Assembly (NCBI GenBank): GCA_023213395.1
Contig: CM041465.1
Coordinates: forward strand, 151,721,741-151,785,740
Direction of reading: 5' to 3'
Source: Cycas panzhihuaensis
Lineage: Eukaryota; Cycadophyta
DNA length: 64,000 nucleotides
The notes beneath the pieces are model-generated. The model did no database searches, was not told the DNA's origin, and saw only the letters and a program-made list of their open reading frames with translations. A program made the position numbers and the translations under genes. How positions within the stretch are numbered: the first letter of the stretch is position 1; each line of letters begins with the position of its first letter. Shown in pieces: positions 24,582 through 36,499 of this stretch.

Positions 24582-25789
<1,208 letters not shown>

Positions 25790-25794
25790 CTATG

Positions 25795-26427
25795 TATTGG
25801 ATATTATGACAACAATATTTTGGGGTTAAAATTTTGATGTGTTTTCAGTGCAGTTTCCCCCCCTACTCTTTCTCGGGGGTTCCAAGGGGGAGCCCCCTTG
25901 GTAGGGGTGTAGGGGCGTGGAATGCCCAGATTAAGAGGGGTTTCGAGGCGATAGCCCAGGCTGAAAAAATTAGCCCTGTAAACCTTATCAAATTGTAAAG
26001 AGAATCAGGACCGTTTGATACAAATACACTAGATTCTACAGCTGAGATTTATGCCTTGGATGTCCCTCTCATGTAGCCCATTTTAGGGCTTTTCTTATGA
26101 TGTTGTATGTAATGTAATCTACTGTGATGAGGGCGGCAGTTGGTTATTGTTCTTGAGAGCACTCTATAACTGAGATGTATTATTTCTCCATTCTACAGTA
26201 ATAAAGATCGATACCTTTCCTGTGTGGATGTTTCCCTAGCACACTGCTAGGGTTTTACCACGTTATATCAGGTGCATATGTGATGTTTGACTTTCTTTTT
26301 CATGTTATTGTATAATCTCTGATTTCAGAACTTGCATGTAATTTTAAGTTTTGATTTCTGTAATTAGTTGTAAGAATGCAATAGATCTTGGTGGTGGTTA
26401 AAGGGTTGGGACCTTGTATTCTCAACA
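25795..26427 (+). repeat. 5' LTR of Copia-I, copy A
   Basis: 633 bp, starting tattggatatt (TG decayed to TA) and ending ctcaaca. Contains G/C-rich runs at about 25856-25960 in an otherwise AT-rich setting, with ccaaggggg and cccccttgg able to pair. Confidence 0.9.
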
Positions 26428-26429
26428 AG

Positions 26430-26443
26430 TGGTATCAGAGCCA
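26430..26443 (+). other. Primer binding site of Copia-I, copy A
   Basis: tggtatcagagcca, two bases after the LTR, perfectly matching the initiator-Met tRNA 3' end complement. Confidence 0.92.
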
Positions 26444-26498
26444 CTCTTTTTCTTGCAGCGAGTTTGTGAAGGTTTTGGTGTCGGCTTCTCTACACCAA

Positions 26499-29400
26499 AT
26501 GGAGAAACTAGTAGGTGCAAAGTTCGAGGTGGAGAAATTCAAGGGTAAGAACAACTTCAAGTTGTGGAAGATAAAAGTGTATGATGTTCTTGTACAGTAG
26601 GGTTTGTATAAATCCCTTGCAGGTAAATCGAAGAAACCCACAGGGATGGACGAGGATGAATGGGATGACTTAGACAAAAAGGCACTTAGCACAATACGAT
26701 TGTGCTTAGCAGATGAAGTCTTGTTTAACATCATAGGGGAAGAGACAGCAACAGGATTATGGACCCGGTTGGAAGGCCTATATATGACCAAATCAGTAAC
26801 GAATTAAATTTACCTGAAGAGGCAATTGTACTCATTACAGATGAAGGAAGGTAGAAAAATTGCTGACCATTTAAATATTTTTAATACTCTTATTTGTCAG
26901 TTGACTAGTATCGATATTAAAATTGAGGATGAGGATAAGGCTATTACCTTGTTATGCTCATTACCTGAATCCTAGGATAATATTGTCACCTCAATTCGTT
27001 TTAGCACTATAGATGTATTGGATTATGATTCTGTTGTGAGTGCTTTGCTAATGGAAGAAGTATAGAGGAAATCTAGTTTTGAAACCTCCACACCAGAGGC
27101 CATGCGAGTAAGAGGTAGAACATTTGAGAGAGGATAAAACTCCAGGGATACATCGAGGTCCAAGTCAAAGAGAAAAAAGAGTAAGCTCAGATGTTGGCAC
27201 TGTAATAAGACCGGTCACCTCAAGAAGGATTTCTACAAAAGGAAGGAGTTCCAGAAAAAAGAAGATCCTGCCAAGGAGGCAAATCAGGTGGAGTTAAATC
27301 AAGGTATGGAGGATGATATCTTGGTTGCTTGTAATGTTTTTCATTATCACCATGACTGGTTATTAGATTCAGATGCTTCGCACCACATGTGCCCACACAA
27401 AAGTTGGTTCTCATCATACCAACCTCTTGATGGTGGTGATGTGCTTATGGGAAATGAAGTTTCTTGTAAGACACTGGGCATTGGTAGGATCAGAATTAAG
27501 ATGTTCGATGGGGTGGTAAGAACATTAATTGAGGTTAGACATGTACCTAATTTGAAAAGGAATCTAATTTCCTTGGGTGAATTAGATTCGGGTGGTTTTA
27601 AGCATACAGGTCATGAAGGAGTCCTAAGGGTGTCAAAGGGTGCCTTGGTTGTTATGAAAGCCTTAAAGAAAGGAAATCTTTACATTTTAGTGGGAACTAT
27701 AGAAGTCAGCCAAGCAGCTACATCATCAAAGACCACAGAAGATCTAGCTTAGCTATGGCATCAGAGACTTGGTCATATGAGTGAGAGAGGACTTAAGGTG
27801 CTGATAAACTATAAGTTGCTTCCTAACTTGTAGCTTTCAAACTTGGCTTTCTGTAAACATTGTATTTTTAGAAAGCAGTGTAGACTTAGGTTTAAAGTAG
27901 GGAGTCACACTAGTAAAGGCGTTCTAGATTACATACATTCAGATGTATGGGGACTAACCCCTAAAATATCTTGTGGAGGATCATTGTATTATGTCACATT
28001 TATAGATGATTACTCCAAGAAGGTATGGGTTTATTTTTTGAGAAGGAAATCTAAAGTTTTCAGTGTGTTTAAGCAGTTTAAGGCTTTAGTTGAGGATAGT
28101 ACTGGTAAGATAGTATAATATTTAAGAACTAACAATGGAGGTGAGTTCAATTCCTTGGAGTTCAAGAACTATTATAGAGAAGATGGGATCGAAAGACACA
28201 AGACCACTAGCTATACTCCATAGTAAAATGGCATTGCTAAGCGCATGAATAGGACACTCTTGGAAAGAGCAAGAAGCATGCTAAGTAATACAGGAGTGGA
28301 GTAGGGCTTGTGGGCAAAAGTTGTTCAAACAGCTTGCTATCTGGTAAATAGGTCACCATCACTTGTAATAGATTGAAATATTCCTGAAGAGGTATGGACT
28401 GGACATCCATGTGATTATTCAAATTTAAAAGTTTTTGGTTGTGATGCTTATACCTGGACTGACAAAAGTAAAGTTCAAAGTTAGACCCAAAATCCAAGAG
28501 ATATATCTTTGTTGGTTATGGTGATAAGGATGGTGTGAAGGGATACAGGTTGTGGGATCCTATTGCCCACAAAATCACCATTAACAGAGATGTCATATTT
28601 GATGAATCTCCCCTTGTAAAATCAAACAGTGTAGAAGCTGAAATGAAACATGAGCAACAACATGAACATCAACAAGTCAAGTTTGAAATGCAGCCATCTG
28701 TGGAATCAAAAGAGCATGAAGATCTTTCTGAAGATGAATCGGCAACAGATTCATAGGAGTATGTGGATACTCCTCTGCTAATAGTTAGAAGATCTACATG
28801 AGTTAGTCATCCACTTGACAAGTATAACCCTTCTATTTCTATTGCTTTGGTTTCTAATGATGGTGAGCCCATATATTATCAGGAAGCAGAAATCCATGGA
28901 GAGAAGTGGATAAGGGTTATGCAGGAAGACATAGATGCTTTGAAGAAAAATAATTCATGGGACTTGGTAGGAATTCCATATGGCAGGAAGACTGTTGGTT
29001 GCAGGTGGGATTCCAAAAAGAAAATAGATGTTGATGGAAAGATTGATAAATACAGGGCAAGACTGGTGGCTAAAGGCTTTACACAGAAAGTAGGTATTGA
29101 CTTTCATGAGATCTTTTCACTAGTTGTTAAACCTGTTACAATTCGAGTGCTATTAGCATTGGTAGCTTCTCTCGATTTGGAGTTGGAGCAGTTAGATGTA
29201 AAAATAGCTTTTCTACATGGAGATTTAGATGAAGAGATCTATATGGATCAACCAGGAGGGTTTTTACAAGATGGCAGGAAAAGACTTGTTTACAGGCTTA
29301 GGAAATCATTGTATGGCCTGATGCAATCACCTGTGCAAAGGGTACAAGAAGTTTGATGCCTTCATAGAGAGCCAAAATTTTAAAAGAAGTGAGTATGATC

Positions 29401-30410
29401 ATTGTGTTTACTTTAAATTTATGGACAATGGCTTATTCATTATCTTGGTATTATATGTTGATGACATGCTGGTTGCAAGTAAGAGCATGGAAAAAATCAA
29501 TAAGCTAAAGGCTCAATTGGCTAGGACTTTTGATATGAAGGATCTAGGAGCTAAAAAATAAATCTTAGGCATGGAGATACACAGAGACAGGAAAAATTAT
29601 AAGCTACGATTATCACAGCATAAATATGTGGAGAAGGTGCTAACTAGGTTCGGTATGGAAAATGTGAAACCAGTGAGTATCCCATTGGCTTCCCACTTCA
29701 AGCTTTCTTCGAATATGAGTCCTAGTAATGAAGAAGAAAAGGCTTATATGTCTCGTGTGCCTTATGCCAGTGCAATAGCAAGTTTGATGTATACCATGGT
29801 ATGTACATGACCTGATATTTCACATGCAGTCGATGTAGTGAGCAGGTTTATGGCAACTCCAGGAAAGGAATATTGGGGTGCAGTGAAATGGGTGCTTCGG
29901 TATTTGAGAGGCACAAGCGACTACTGCATCACCTTTGGAGGTATAGGAAATCAGGTTTGTGGATATGTCGATTTAGACTTTGCAAGAGATTTAGACAAAA
30001 GAAGGTCTACTTCAGGTTATGTTTTTACTCTTGCAAATGGTCTAGTTAGTTAGATGTCCAAATTGCAGAGCATAATTGCACTGTCAACCACAGAAGTTGA
30101 ATATGTTGCTGTAGCACATGCTTGTAAAGAAGCAATCTGGTTATAGGGTCTATTGGTTGAGCTTGGAAGGAGATAGGAAAATATAAAGGTATTTTGTGAC
30201 AATCAAAGTGCCATTTACTTAGCCAAGAATCCAGCTTATCACAGTAGAACAAAGCATATTGCTTTGAAGTACTATTTTGTTAGACAGGTTGTGGAAGTAG
30301 GTGGAGTGGCACTTGAGAAGATTCACACCAATCAGAATTGTGCTAATATATTCACAAAACCAGTACTATTAGAGAAGTTTAAATGGTGTTTGACTTCTCT
30401 TGGCTTATAG
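26499..30410 (+). pseudogene. Copia-I gag-pol polyprotein, copy A (broken)
   Basis: ATG 26499 to TAG 30408-30410. Gag runs to about 27290 (AKFEVEKFKGKNNFKLWK at the N-terminus). The zinc knuckle at 27192-27233 reads CWHCNKTGHLKKDF, so the last Cys is lost. The protease motif reads LLDSDASHHM, with DSG changed to DSD. Integrase is at about 27750-28500 (LWHQRLGHMSE; the second catalytic Asp reads Asn in LRTNNGGEF). RT is at about 28880-29560 with VAKGFTQK, LDVKIAFLHGDLDEEIYM and YVDDMLVA. RNase H is at about 29940-30260 with TTEVEYVA. About a dozen stops plus frameshifts near 28460 and 29330 make it non-functional. Confidence 0.88.
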
Positions 30411-30467
30411 AAAAGATGATGAAGGGTCCAAGAAAGGTACCGGGTAAATTGTTATCAAGGTGCAGAT

Positions 30468-31098
30468 TATTAGATATTGTGACAATAATATTTTGGGGTT
30501 AAAATTTTGATGTGTTTTTGACGTGGTTTCCCCCCCTAATCTTTCTTGGGGTGTTCCAAGAGGGGCAAGAGCCCCCCTTGGTCGGGGGGTGTGGGGGGCG
30601 TGGAATGCCCCCCGCTAAGAGGGGGTTCAGGGGTGATAGCCCCCAACCCAAAAAATTAGCCCTGTAAACCTTATCAAATCATAAAGAGAATCAGGGTTGT
30701 TCGATACAAATATCCTAGATTCTATGGCTGAGATTTATGCCTTGGATGTCCCCCTTATGTAGTCTGTTTTAGGGATTTTCTTATGATGTTGTATGTAATA
30801 TAATGTACTGTGATGAGGGTGGTAGCTGGTTGTTGTTCCTGAGAGTACTCTATAATTGATATGTACTGTTTCTCCATTCTATAGTAATAAAGATCGATAC
30901 CTTTCCTGTGTGGATGTTTCCTTAACACACTGCTAGGGTTTTACCACATTATATCGGGTGCATATGTGATTCATGTTATTGTATAATCTTTGATTTTAGA
31001 ACTTGCTTGTAATTTTAAGTTTCAATTTCTGTAACTAGTTGTAAGAATGCAATAGATCTTAGTGGTGGTTAAAGGGTTGGGACCTTGTATTCTCAACA
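30468..31098 (+). repeat. 3' LTR of Copia-I, copy A
   Basis: 631 bp, starts tattagatattgtgac, ends ctcaaca, and is preceded by the purine-rich aaggtgcagat. G-rich runs at 30574-30625. Confidence 0.9.
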
Positions 31099-31158
31099 CT
31101 ATGTGCTTTTTTCTATTTAGGATTATGAGAAAGAGTATAATGAATATGGATCACTTAT
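31099..31158. other. Short spacer with two TSD copies
   Basis: Begins with ctatg (31099-31103, Copia-I TSD) and ends with cttat (31154-31158, LTR-III TSD). Confidence 0.85.
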
Positions 31159-31434
31159 TGAGAGAGATTGAAGACATAGTAGAGTAGGAAAATAATTCAA
31201 TCCATATTAAAAATTATTAACAATTTTATATTAACGGTGGTGTTGATAAACATCGGGGACTTTGCCTTTGAAATATATAGTTTTGGAAGCAGGTAGGAGC
31301 CTGCCTCAACTAACACAATTTAAAATAATAAAATAATAATAAAACATAAATAAAATAAACTTACCTTAGTTATAGTAAGCTCGCATGCTCCTAATACATA
31401 CTTTAATATAGGGTAATAAACATTAAACTTAATA
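31159..31434 (-). repeat. 3' LTR of LTR-III, copy A
   Basis: 276 bp; plus-strand start tgagagagattg, end aacttaata (decayed CA). The adjacent ttttcttcc at 31435-31443 is a polypurine tract on the minus strand. Confidence 0.85.
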
Positions 31435-31530
31435 TTTTCTTCCATAATGTTCATTACGTGAAACTCTAAGTTTTTCTTTAAAATTGTAGAACTTGTACTT
31501 TATAAAGACTTTAAGAAAGAGATTTGTTAT

Positions 31531-32101
31531 TTATTCTTTTGCTTTGAAGTAGACCAGTTCAATGTAAACATCCCTTATTGATGCCTTTGTAATGATAGCC
31601 TCTTTAAGAATATAAGGCTCATGTGGTTTCCAAACTTGATTTGAATGAGTGGGTCTAGCTTCATTAGGATTTTTATCTTCTTCATCTTTTACCTTAGAGT
31701 GACCATTAACTTTATTGGAGTCATACAACATTATCAAATACATCATTGTTATCTTGCTCTAACATCTTTCCCACATATAAACATCATCAATATATTTCAT
31801 TTTTTTAGTTTTGTAGTGGCTCCCCATAAACCAATGCAAAAATGTTCCATGCATTCTTTGATATGGTTATCTCACTTATACTAGAGAATGTGTGGTCATC
31901 TAATACACAAAATATTAAAGCTAAGGCTTCGTTGTCCTTTTTTACATTTTCTTTAAAGTTTTGTTCATCTTCATTGTAACCATCATTCATAATTTTCTAA
32001 AGATTATTAGTAATAAAATATGATTTCATTAAATTTCTCCAAAGCTAAAAATTGATTCCATCAAATATAGGTGCACTTGTATCATCAAGATTTATTGCCA
32101 T
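31531..32101 (-). pseudogene. Partial Copia-type gag, LTR-III copy A
   Basis: The minus-strand start is at 32099-32101 and reads MAINLDDTSAPIFDGINF, the usual Copia gag opening, with a W residue shortly after. It continues with LALIFCVLDDHTFSSISEIT and SKNAWNIFALVYG, the conserved UBN2/gag core. After a frame break comes a lysine-rich tail ending at 31531. There is no zinc knuckle and no pol; the LTR follows directly. The copy B equivalent is at 55835-56399 with the same layout. The gag-only design could provide packaging function, but the stops argue against current activity. Confidence 0.7.
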
Positions 32102-32251
32102 TATAAACACTTTAACACATAATCCAAAGAGAAAACTATGCTCTTATTAATCAAGTTAGAATCCTTTCAACATCAAATGAAAAAAAAAAACTTGAAATTA
32201 AAATATAATAACCTCCTTTTAAATGAAATAGATATAGAACAAATAAACTTT

Positions 32252-32746
32252 TGTAACAAATCGTTACACCAAAACCCTGAGGTGTTAGTGAAGACCACCC
32301 AAGTGTGTAACAATACCTCCCCCACAAGGCATCGACGTCCCGACGACCCACTCTTGGTGACCCGCACTTGATAATTTCGCGCCCCATCGGGCCCCAGACG
32401 AACACTACTATGCCGGCGTTCTACCGAGGTCGTCCCCTCCAAGGTCGTCCCCTCCGAGACTCGAACCCGTGACCTTGGCTCTGATACCACTAGTAACAAA
32501 CCGTTACACCAAAACCCCGAGGTTACAAGTGGTATCAGAGCCAAGGTCACGGGTTCGAGTCTCGGAGGGACTCAGAGAATGCCGGCATAGTAGTGTTCGT
32601 CTGGGGCCCGATGGGGCATGGAATTATCGAGTGTGGGTCCCCAAGAGTGGGTCGTCGGGACGTCGATGCCTTGTGGGGGAGGTATTGTTACACACTTGGG
32701 TGGTCTTCACTAACACCTCGGGGTTTTGGTGTAACGGTTTGTTACA
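32252..32746. mobile_element. Palindromic TRIM/SMART-type element (head-to-head dimer)
   Basis: 495-bp near-palindrome with TSD acttt (32247-32251, 32747-32751). The site is empty in copy B at 56534-56538. A central LTR-like segment of about 36 bp (32492-32527) is flanked by two PBS sequences facing outward: the minus-strand one at 32477-32491 and agtggtatcagagcc at 32528-32542. Each arm ends in a copy of the small LTR, tgtaacaaatcg at left and gtttgttaca at right. In effect two minimal LTR elements share one central LTR in opposite directions. The left arm has about 21 extra bp from a duplicated ggtcgtcccctcc block. GC content is much higher than its surroundings. No coding; open frames here are by-products of the palindrome. 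Confidence 0.85.
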
Positions 32747-32751
32747 ACTTT

Positions 32752-35155
32752 TAAATTAATACCAATAGGATTCCTTCTTAACAAATAAAAGAAAACAACT
32801 TAATAATAAAATAAAATATATCTCTTAAATAAAATTAATATAAGATAAATGTACCTTTTTAAAATGAAACAAATATAAAATCAATAAGGATACAAATAAG
32901 CCTTTAAATAGTATGAAATGAAAGGAAAATAAAAGTCTTTGAATGAACTTATAAACATGTAATAGGATGCACTCCAAATGAAGTTTTAAATGTAATAATG
33001 GAATCTTAGTTGATCTTGTAAAATAAAATTTGATAAGCAGAGGCGTAAATACAATAGATACATTTTTGTATAAGCCCTTTTTAGGCAGTAAAAGGATGTA
33101 AAATATGCTTTAAATATAGACTTTAAATATGTACTTTATTTTAGACTTGAATACACTTTAAAACTATGCTTTGAAAGAAGCAAGTTAACCCTTAAATGAG
33201 CAAAATAGGCTTACTATGAGATTTAAAATAGAGTTAATGAGCTATAAAATAAAATAACAACTTTAAAATAAAGTTATTGATGGTTTAGAAATCACTAGTT
33301 TATAAAATTATTGTCCAAAGATCTTATTCTCCTTCAAGAGGCCAAATTTGACTAAAAATTATAAGAAATTAGATGTGAGCCTCTAAAAATCAAGTGAAAA
33401 TAGTCAAAGATGGATTAATATCTCAATAACATATAAATATGCTTGGATAAAATAATAAAATATTTCAAAAATGTTGAAAAATACTCAAACTTAGGCCAAA
33501 TAGAAAGGTTGACTTTAGTAGTATCAAACTCCTACAAGACAACTTAAAAACATAATAAAACTGGCTTTATTATATAGATTATCAAATTATCTTTCTAACG
33601 AACCCAGTCATTTAAAAAACAGACTCTTGGATCAAAAGTTATGGCCAAAATGGTGCAAAGACTTCTTTAAGATAAAAAACATGAATAAGGGGGGTTAAGC
33701 CCCTTTGAGCTAGAGCCCTTGGTCACCTAGAGGGCTCAAAAGACTAATGAAGGGGGCTACAATTTTGAAAAATTATTAAAAAATAAAAAAATTTTAAAAT
33801 CCAAAATTATCAATTTCACCCTAATGTGTTTTTAGACCCATTCCTTGATTTGAATATCAAGGTCATATGGGGCCTCAACAAGACCATCGACTAGGGCCAA
33901 AAGGGGGCTACATACTTGAAATAATATAAAATATAGTTGAATAATTTGAAAACCAAAACTTAAAAAAAAAATAATTTAGTTTGAAGTCTGGCCCCTTTGA
34001 GGTTAAACCATAGTCAAATGGAGGTGCAGTTGACCACTGGCCAGAGCTAAGGGGCTAGGCGTGGATGGACTTCAAAGATTATTTAATCTAGTTTAATTTT
34101 TTTTAATCATTTGAAAAAAAAAAAAATTTCAATAAAAATGCTTGCATGTTAATAGGCAACTATTCGAATGAAAGAATTAATTAAACACAATGAAGAATTG
34201 ATCAAACTAGATCGAATCCCTTACCAAGGGGGGCACAAAGATCAAACACAAAGAATATTAAAAAAAAAAAATATTTATATATTTAAAAAAATACATTAAA
34301 AAAAACCTGATAATCATGTAGACACAGAGATATGCAGGAACGTTTGAATACATACATATCTTGCTTAGCCTCCCATAGAGAATCCTCCACACCAAATCTA
34401 TAGATCCTGTTATTGATTCCCTACTATTCATTCTCTTGTTGATGATGATCCTCTAATTTCTTTGAAGTTACAAATATGGATTCTTTAAACCTTGTCAAAC
34501 TGAAAGACATAATAAAAAATGGAGACTTCAAAAGATGTTGGCCTAAAAGGGCCCATCAGGCTATAAGTAGCATTCAACTCCTCTTAGCTACTTTCTCCTC
34601 ATAATTCTCTACACAAAACGGGCTCTGTATTCTTAGGATATTTTAGCTAGGTGGACTACACAAGGATGAAACAGTGATAAAGTAGCCTACAATAGGTGGT
34701 AAAAAGCATAAATGCTTACTTGGTTCCAAAAAGAACTAGTGATATGAAACTAGCCTACAACTAAGCAACTCTGTCAAATAGTTATATTTGATTCCTAAGT
34801 TTATCTATTCCAATAAAGACCACTAAGAAGTTGCTCGAGATGCTGATAGTGTAGTGTGGAAGACTGTGATTTAATATTGTTTCCTTGAAAAACTTGAATT
34901 GTAACTCTTCCACTATATAATCGATCTCACAAAAGTTCCTTTTATATAAACTGATCGAATGGGACACGAAAAATAATAAAGACTCAAGAAAATAATAAGA
35001 GAAGTATTTTAGTAGTGGAGACATAAAACGAGAGAACATTTTTAAAGGATTTGGTAGAAGCAGACTCAGTGGATGGAGATGGACTCAAATACAGAGCGTG
35101 GAAAACCAGTCTACATATACATAACCAGGAGACACATCCAGGTGAGCATAATATG
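32752..35155. other. Leader region of LTR-III, copy A
   Basis: About 2.4 kb without coding on either strand; matches 56539-58940. Contains a segment at 33575-33720 that resembles 13320-13470. Several A-runs. No tandem array recognised. Confidence 0.5.
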
Positions 35156-35169
35156 ACTCTGATACAAAA
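35156..35169 (-). other. Primer binding site of LTR-III, copy A
   Basis: The minus strand reads TTTTGTATCAGAGT, close to the tRNA-iMet PBS, directly beside the right LTR. Confidence 0.65.
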
Positions 35170-35445
35170 TGTTAGAGATTGAGGACAGAGCAGAGTGTGA
35201 AAATAATTCAACCCATATTGAAAATCATTATTAAATTTACATTGATGGTGGTATTGATAAACACCAGGGACTTTTCCCTTGAAATATAAAGTTTAGGAGG
35301 TGGGCGGGAGCCCGCCTCAATTAACACAATTCAAAATAATAAAATAATAATAAAACATAGATAAAATAAACTTATCTTGGCCATAGTCAACTCACATGCT
35401 CCCAATGCACACTTTAATATAGGGTAATGAACATTAAACCTAACA
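35170..35445 (-). repeat. 5' LTR of LTR-III, copy A
   Basis: 276 bp; plus-strand start tgttagagattg, end aacctaaca, followed by TSD cttat. Confidence 0.85.
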
Positions 35446-35450
35446 CTTAT

Positions 35451-35921
35451 GTACATACTTAAAGCCAAGGAATCATATAAAGTACAATATATATAAGAGT
35501 ACTTAACAAATATGAAACAAACTTAGAAATTATATTTGAACTACTTAAATGAAAATATACCCACATGGGAGATATGTTCATTTGAGGAATACACATTAAA
35601 CTTAGAGGTCACCCCTCCAATTATATGGAAGAATAACATAAATAAATTATGAAAAACTATGTAAAATAAGCGAAAGAAAAAGTATATAAAAGGTTGATGG
35701 TCAAACACTATGACACAAGTATAATTAAAGATGATAAATGTCCACCACCATCTCTTGAGTAGTATAAAGTAACCTATGATCCACATATTAAAGATTATAT
35801 ACTAGAAGTTCCAGTAGTATCGATAATAACTTCATCTCCTAGTCATCACAAATAGATCCTAAGATCTAATATGCTAAAAAATATATTAAATCCTCACCTA
35901 ATAAATATATTATGGGCAATA
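35451..35921. other. Non-coding DNA between LTR-III and antisense Copia-I
   Basis: Matches 59235-59705. No recognised gene. Confidence 0.5.
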
Positions 35922-35926
35922 GTTCT

Positions 35927-36172
35927 TGTTAAGAATACAAGGTCCCAACCCTTTAACCACCACCAAGATCTATTGCATTCTTGCAACTAGTTACAGAAAT
36001 CGAAACTTAAAATTACATGCAAGTTCTAAAATCAGAGATTATACAATAACATGAAAATGAAAGCCAAACATCATATATGCACCTGATATAACGTGCTAAA
36101 ACCCTAGCAGTGTGCTAGGCAAACATCCACACAGGAAAGGTATCAATCTTTATTGTTGTAGAATGGAGAAAC
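35927..36172 (-). repeat. Copia-I 3' LTR, first part
   Basis: Reverse complement of the end of the Copia-I LTR (tgttaagaatacaaggtccc matches gggaccttgtattctcaaca with one change). Ends with gaaac (36168-36172), the target site of Copia-II. Confidence 0.85.
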
Positions 36173-36484
36173 TAAAAGAGGTTAATGTATTAAAGTCATT
36201 TGTGTAGATTAATTACGTGACCTTAGGATATATTATTAGCATTAGTCTCTTAATGAAATATACTTTATGTACATTTAGATGTAATTTTGGGTTCATATCA
36301 TTAGGCAGGAAAATCCTAACCCTAATGCTCACCCTCAATAATAAAAGGTGAAATCTTAAGGAGGGAGTCATTATTCATTCTCATCTCCAAGCTTGCTCTC
36401 ATATCTTGTTTCATCTTCTTTTTCATTCTCCATTGCCATTGTGTGCATGTGAGTGATTTATCTCCTAGATCCATCCTTCCTTCA
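36173..36484 (+). repeat. 5' LTR of Copia-II, copy A
   Basis: 312 bp, starts taaaagagg (TG decayed), ends ccttccttca. About 6% different from the 3' LTR by eye. Confidence 0.9.
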
Positions 36485-36486
36485 TG

Positions 36487-36499
36487 TGGTATCAGAGCT
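36487..36499 (+). other. Primer binding site of Copia-II, copy A
   Basis: tggtatcagagct, two bases after the LTR; tRNA-iMet type. Confidence 0.9.

Larger units (their letters stand above)
25795..31098 (+). mobile_element. Ty1/Copia retrotransposon (Copia-I), copy A
   Basis: 5.3 kb with LTRs at 25795-26427 and 30468-31098, PBS at 26430, PPT before 30468, and a 5-bp TSD ctatg at 25790-25794 and 31099-31103. One gag-pol frame in Copia order (protease, integrase, RT, RNase H). RT motifs (YVDDML, SLYGL, EQLDVK) are typical of Ty1/Copia and look closest to Tork-type lineages from memory of the family. It sits at the same site in copy B (50495-55385), so it inserted before the duplication. Confidence 0.93.
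31159..35445 (-). mobile_element. Antisense LTR retrotransposon lacking pol (LTR-III), copy A
   Basis: Two 276-bp LTRs (31159-31434 and 35170-35445), perfect TSD cttat (31154-31158, 35446-35450), PBS next to the right LTR and PPT next to the left one, so it reads right to left. The interior holds a leader of about 3 kb and then a partial Copia-type gag at 32101-31531 that abuts the 3' LTR. No protease, integrase, RT or RNase H is present. It looks like a non-autonomous or internally deleted Copia element. The two LTRs differ far more from each other than copy A differs from copy B, so it is older than the duplication. A 495-bp palindrome is inserted at 32252-32746. Confidence 0.88.

Noticed and set aside
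26435-26791. 118-codon minus-strand frame, and 50763-51059 minus
   Set aside because: Antisense shadows of Copia-I gag.
32477-32565. Possible tRNA gene (gataccac, gggttcgagtc box)
   Set aside because: The match is to the complement of the tRNA-iMet 3' end, as expected for primer binding sites; no cloverleaf with an anticodon arm can be drawn.
32151-32759. Open frames on both strands (84-125 codons) with similar proteins
   Set aside because: They arise because the palindromic TRIM-like element reads almost the same on both strands. No domain is present, and the locus is empty in copy B.
35541-35786. 81-codon minus-strand frame also present at 59325-59570
   Set aside because: Conserved only because the region is duplicated recently. 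It is hydrophobic and AT-rich with no domain and no start context, so not enough to call a gene.
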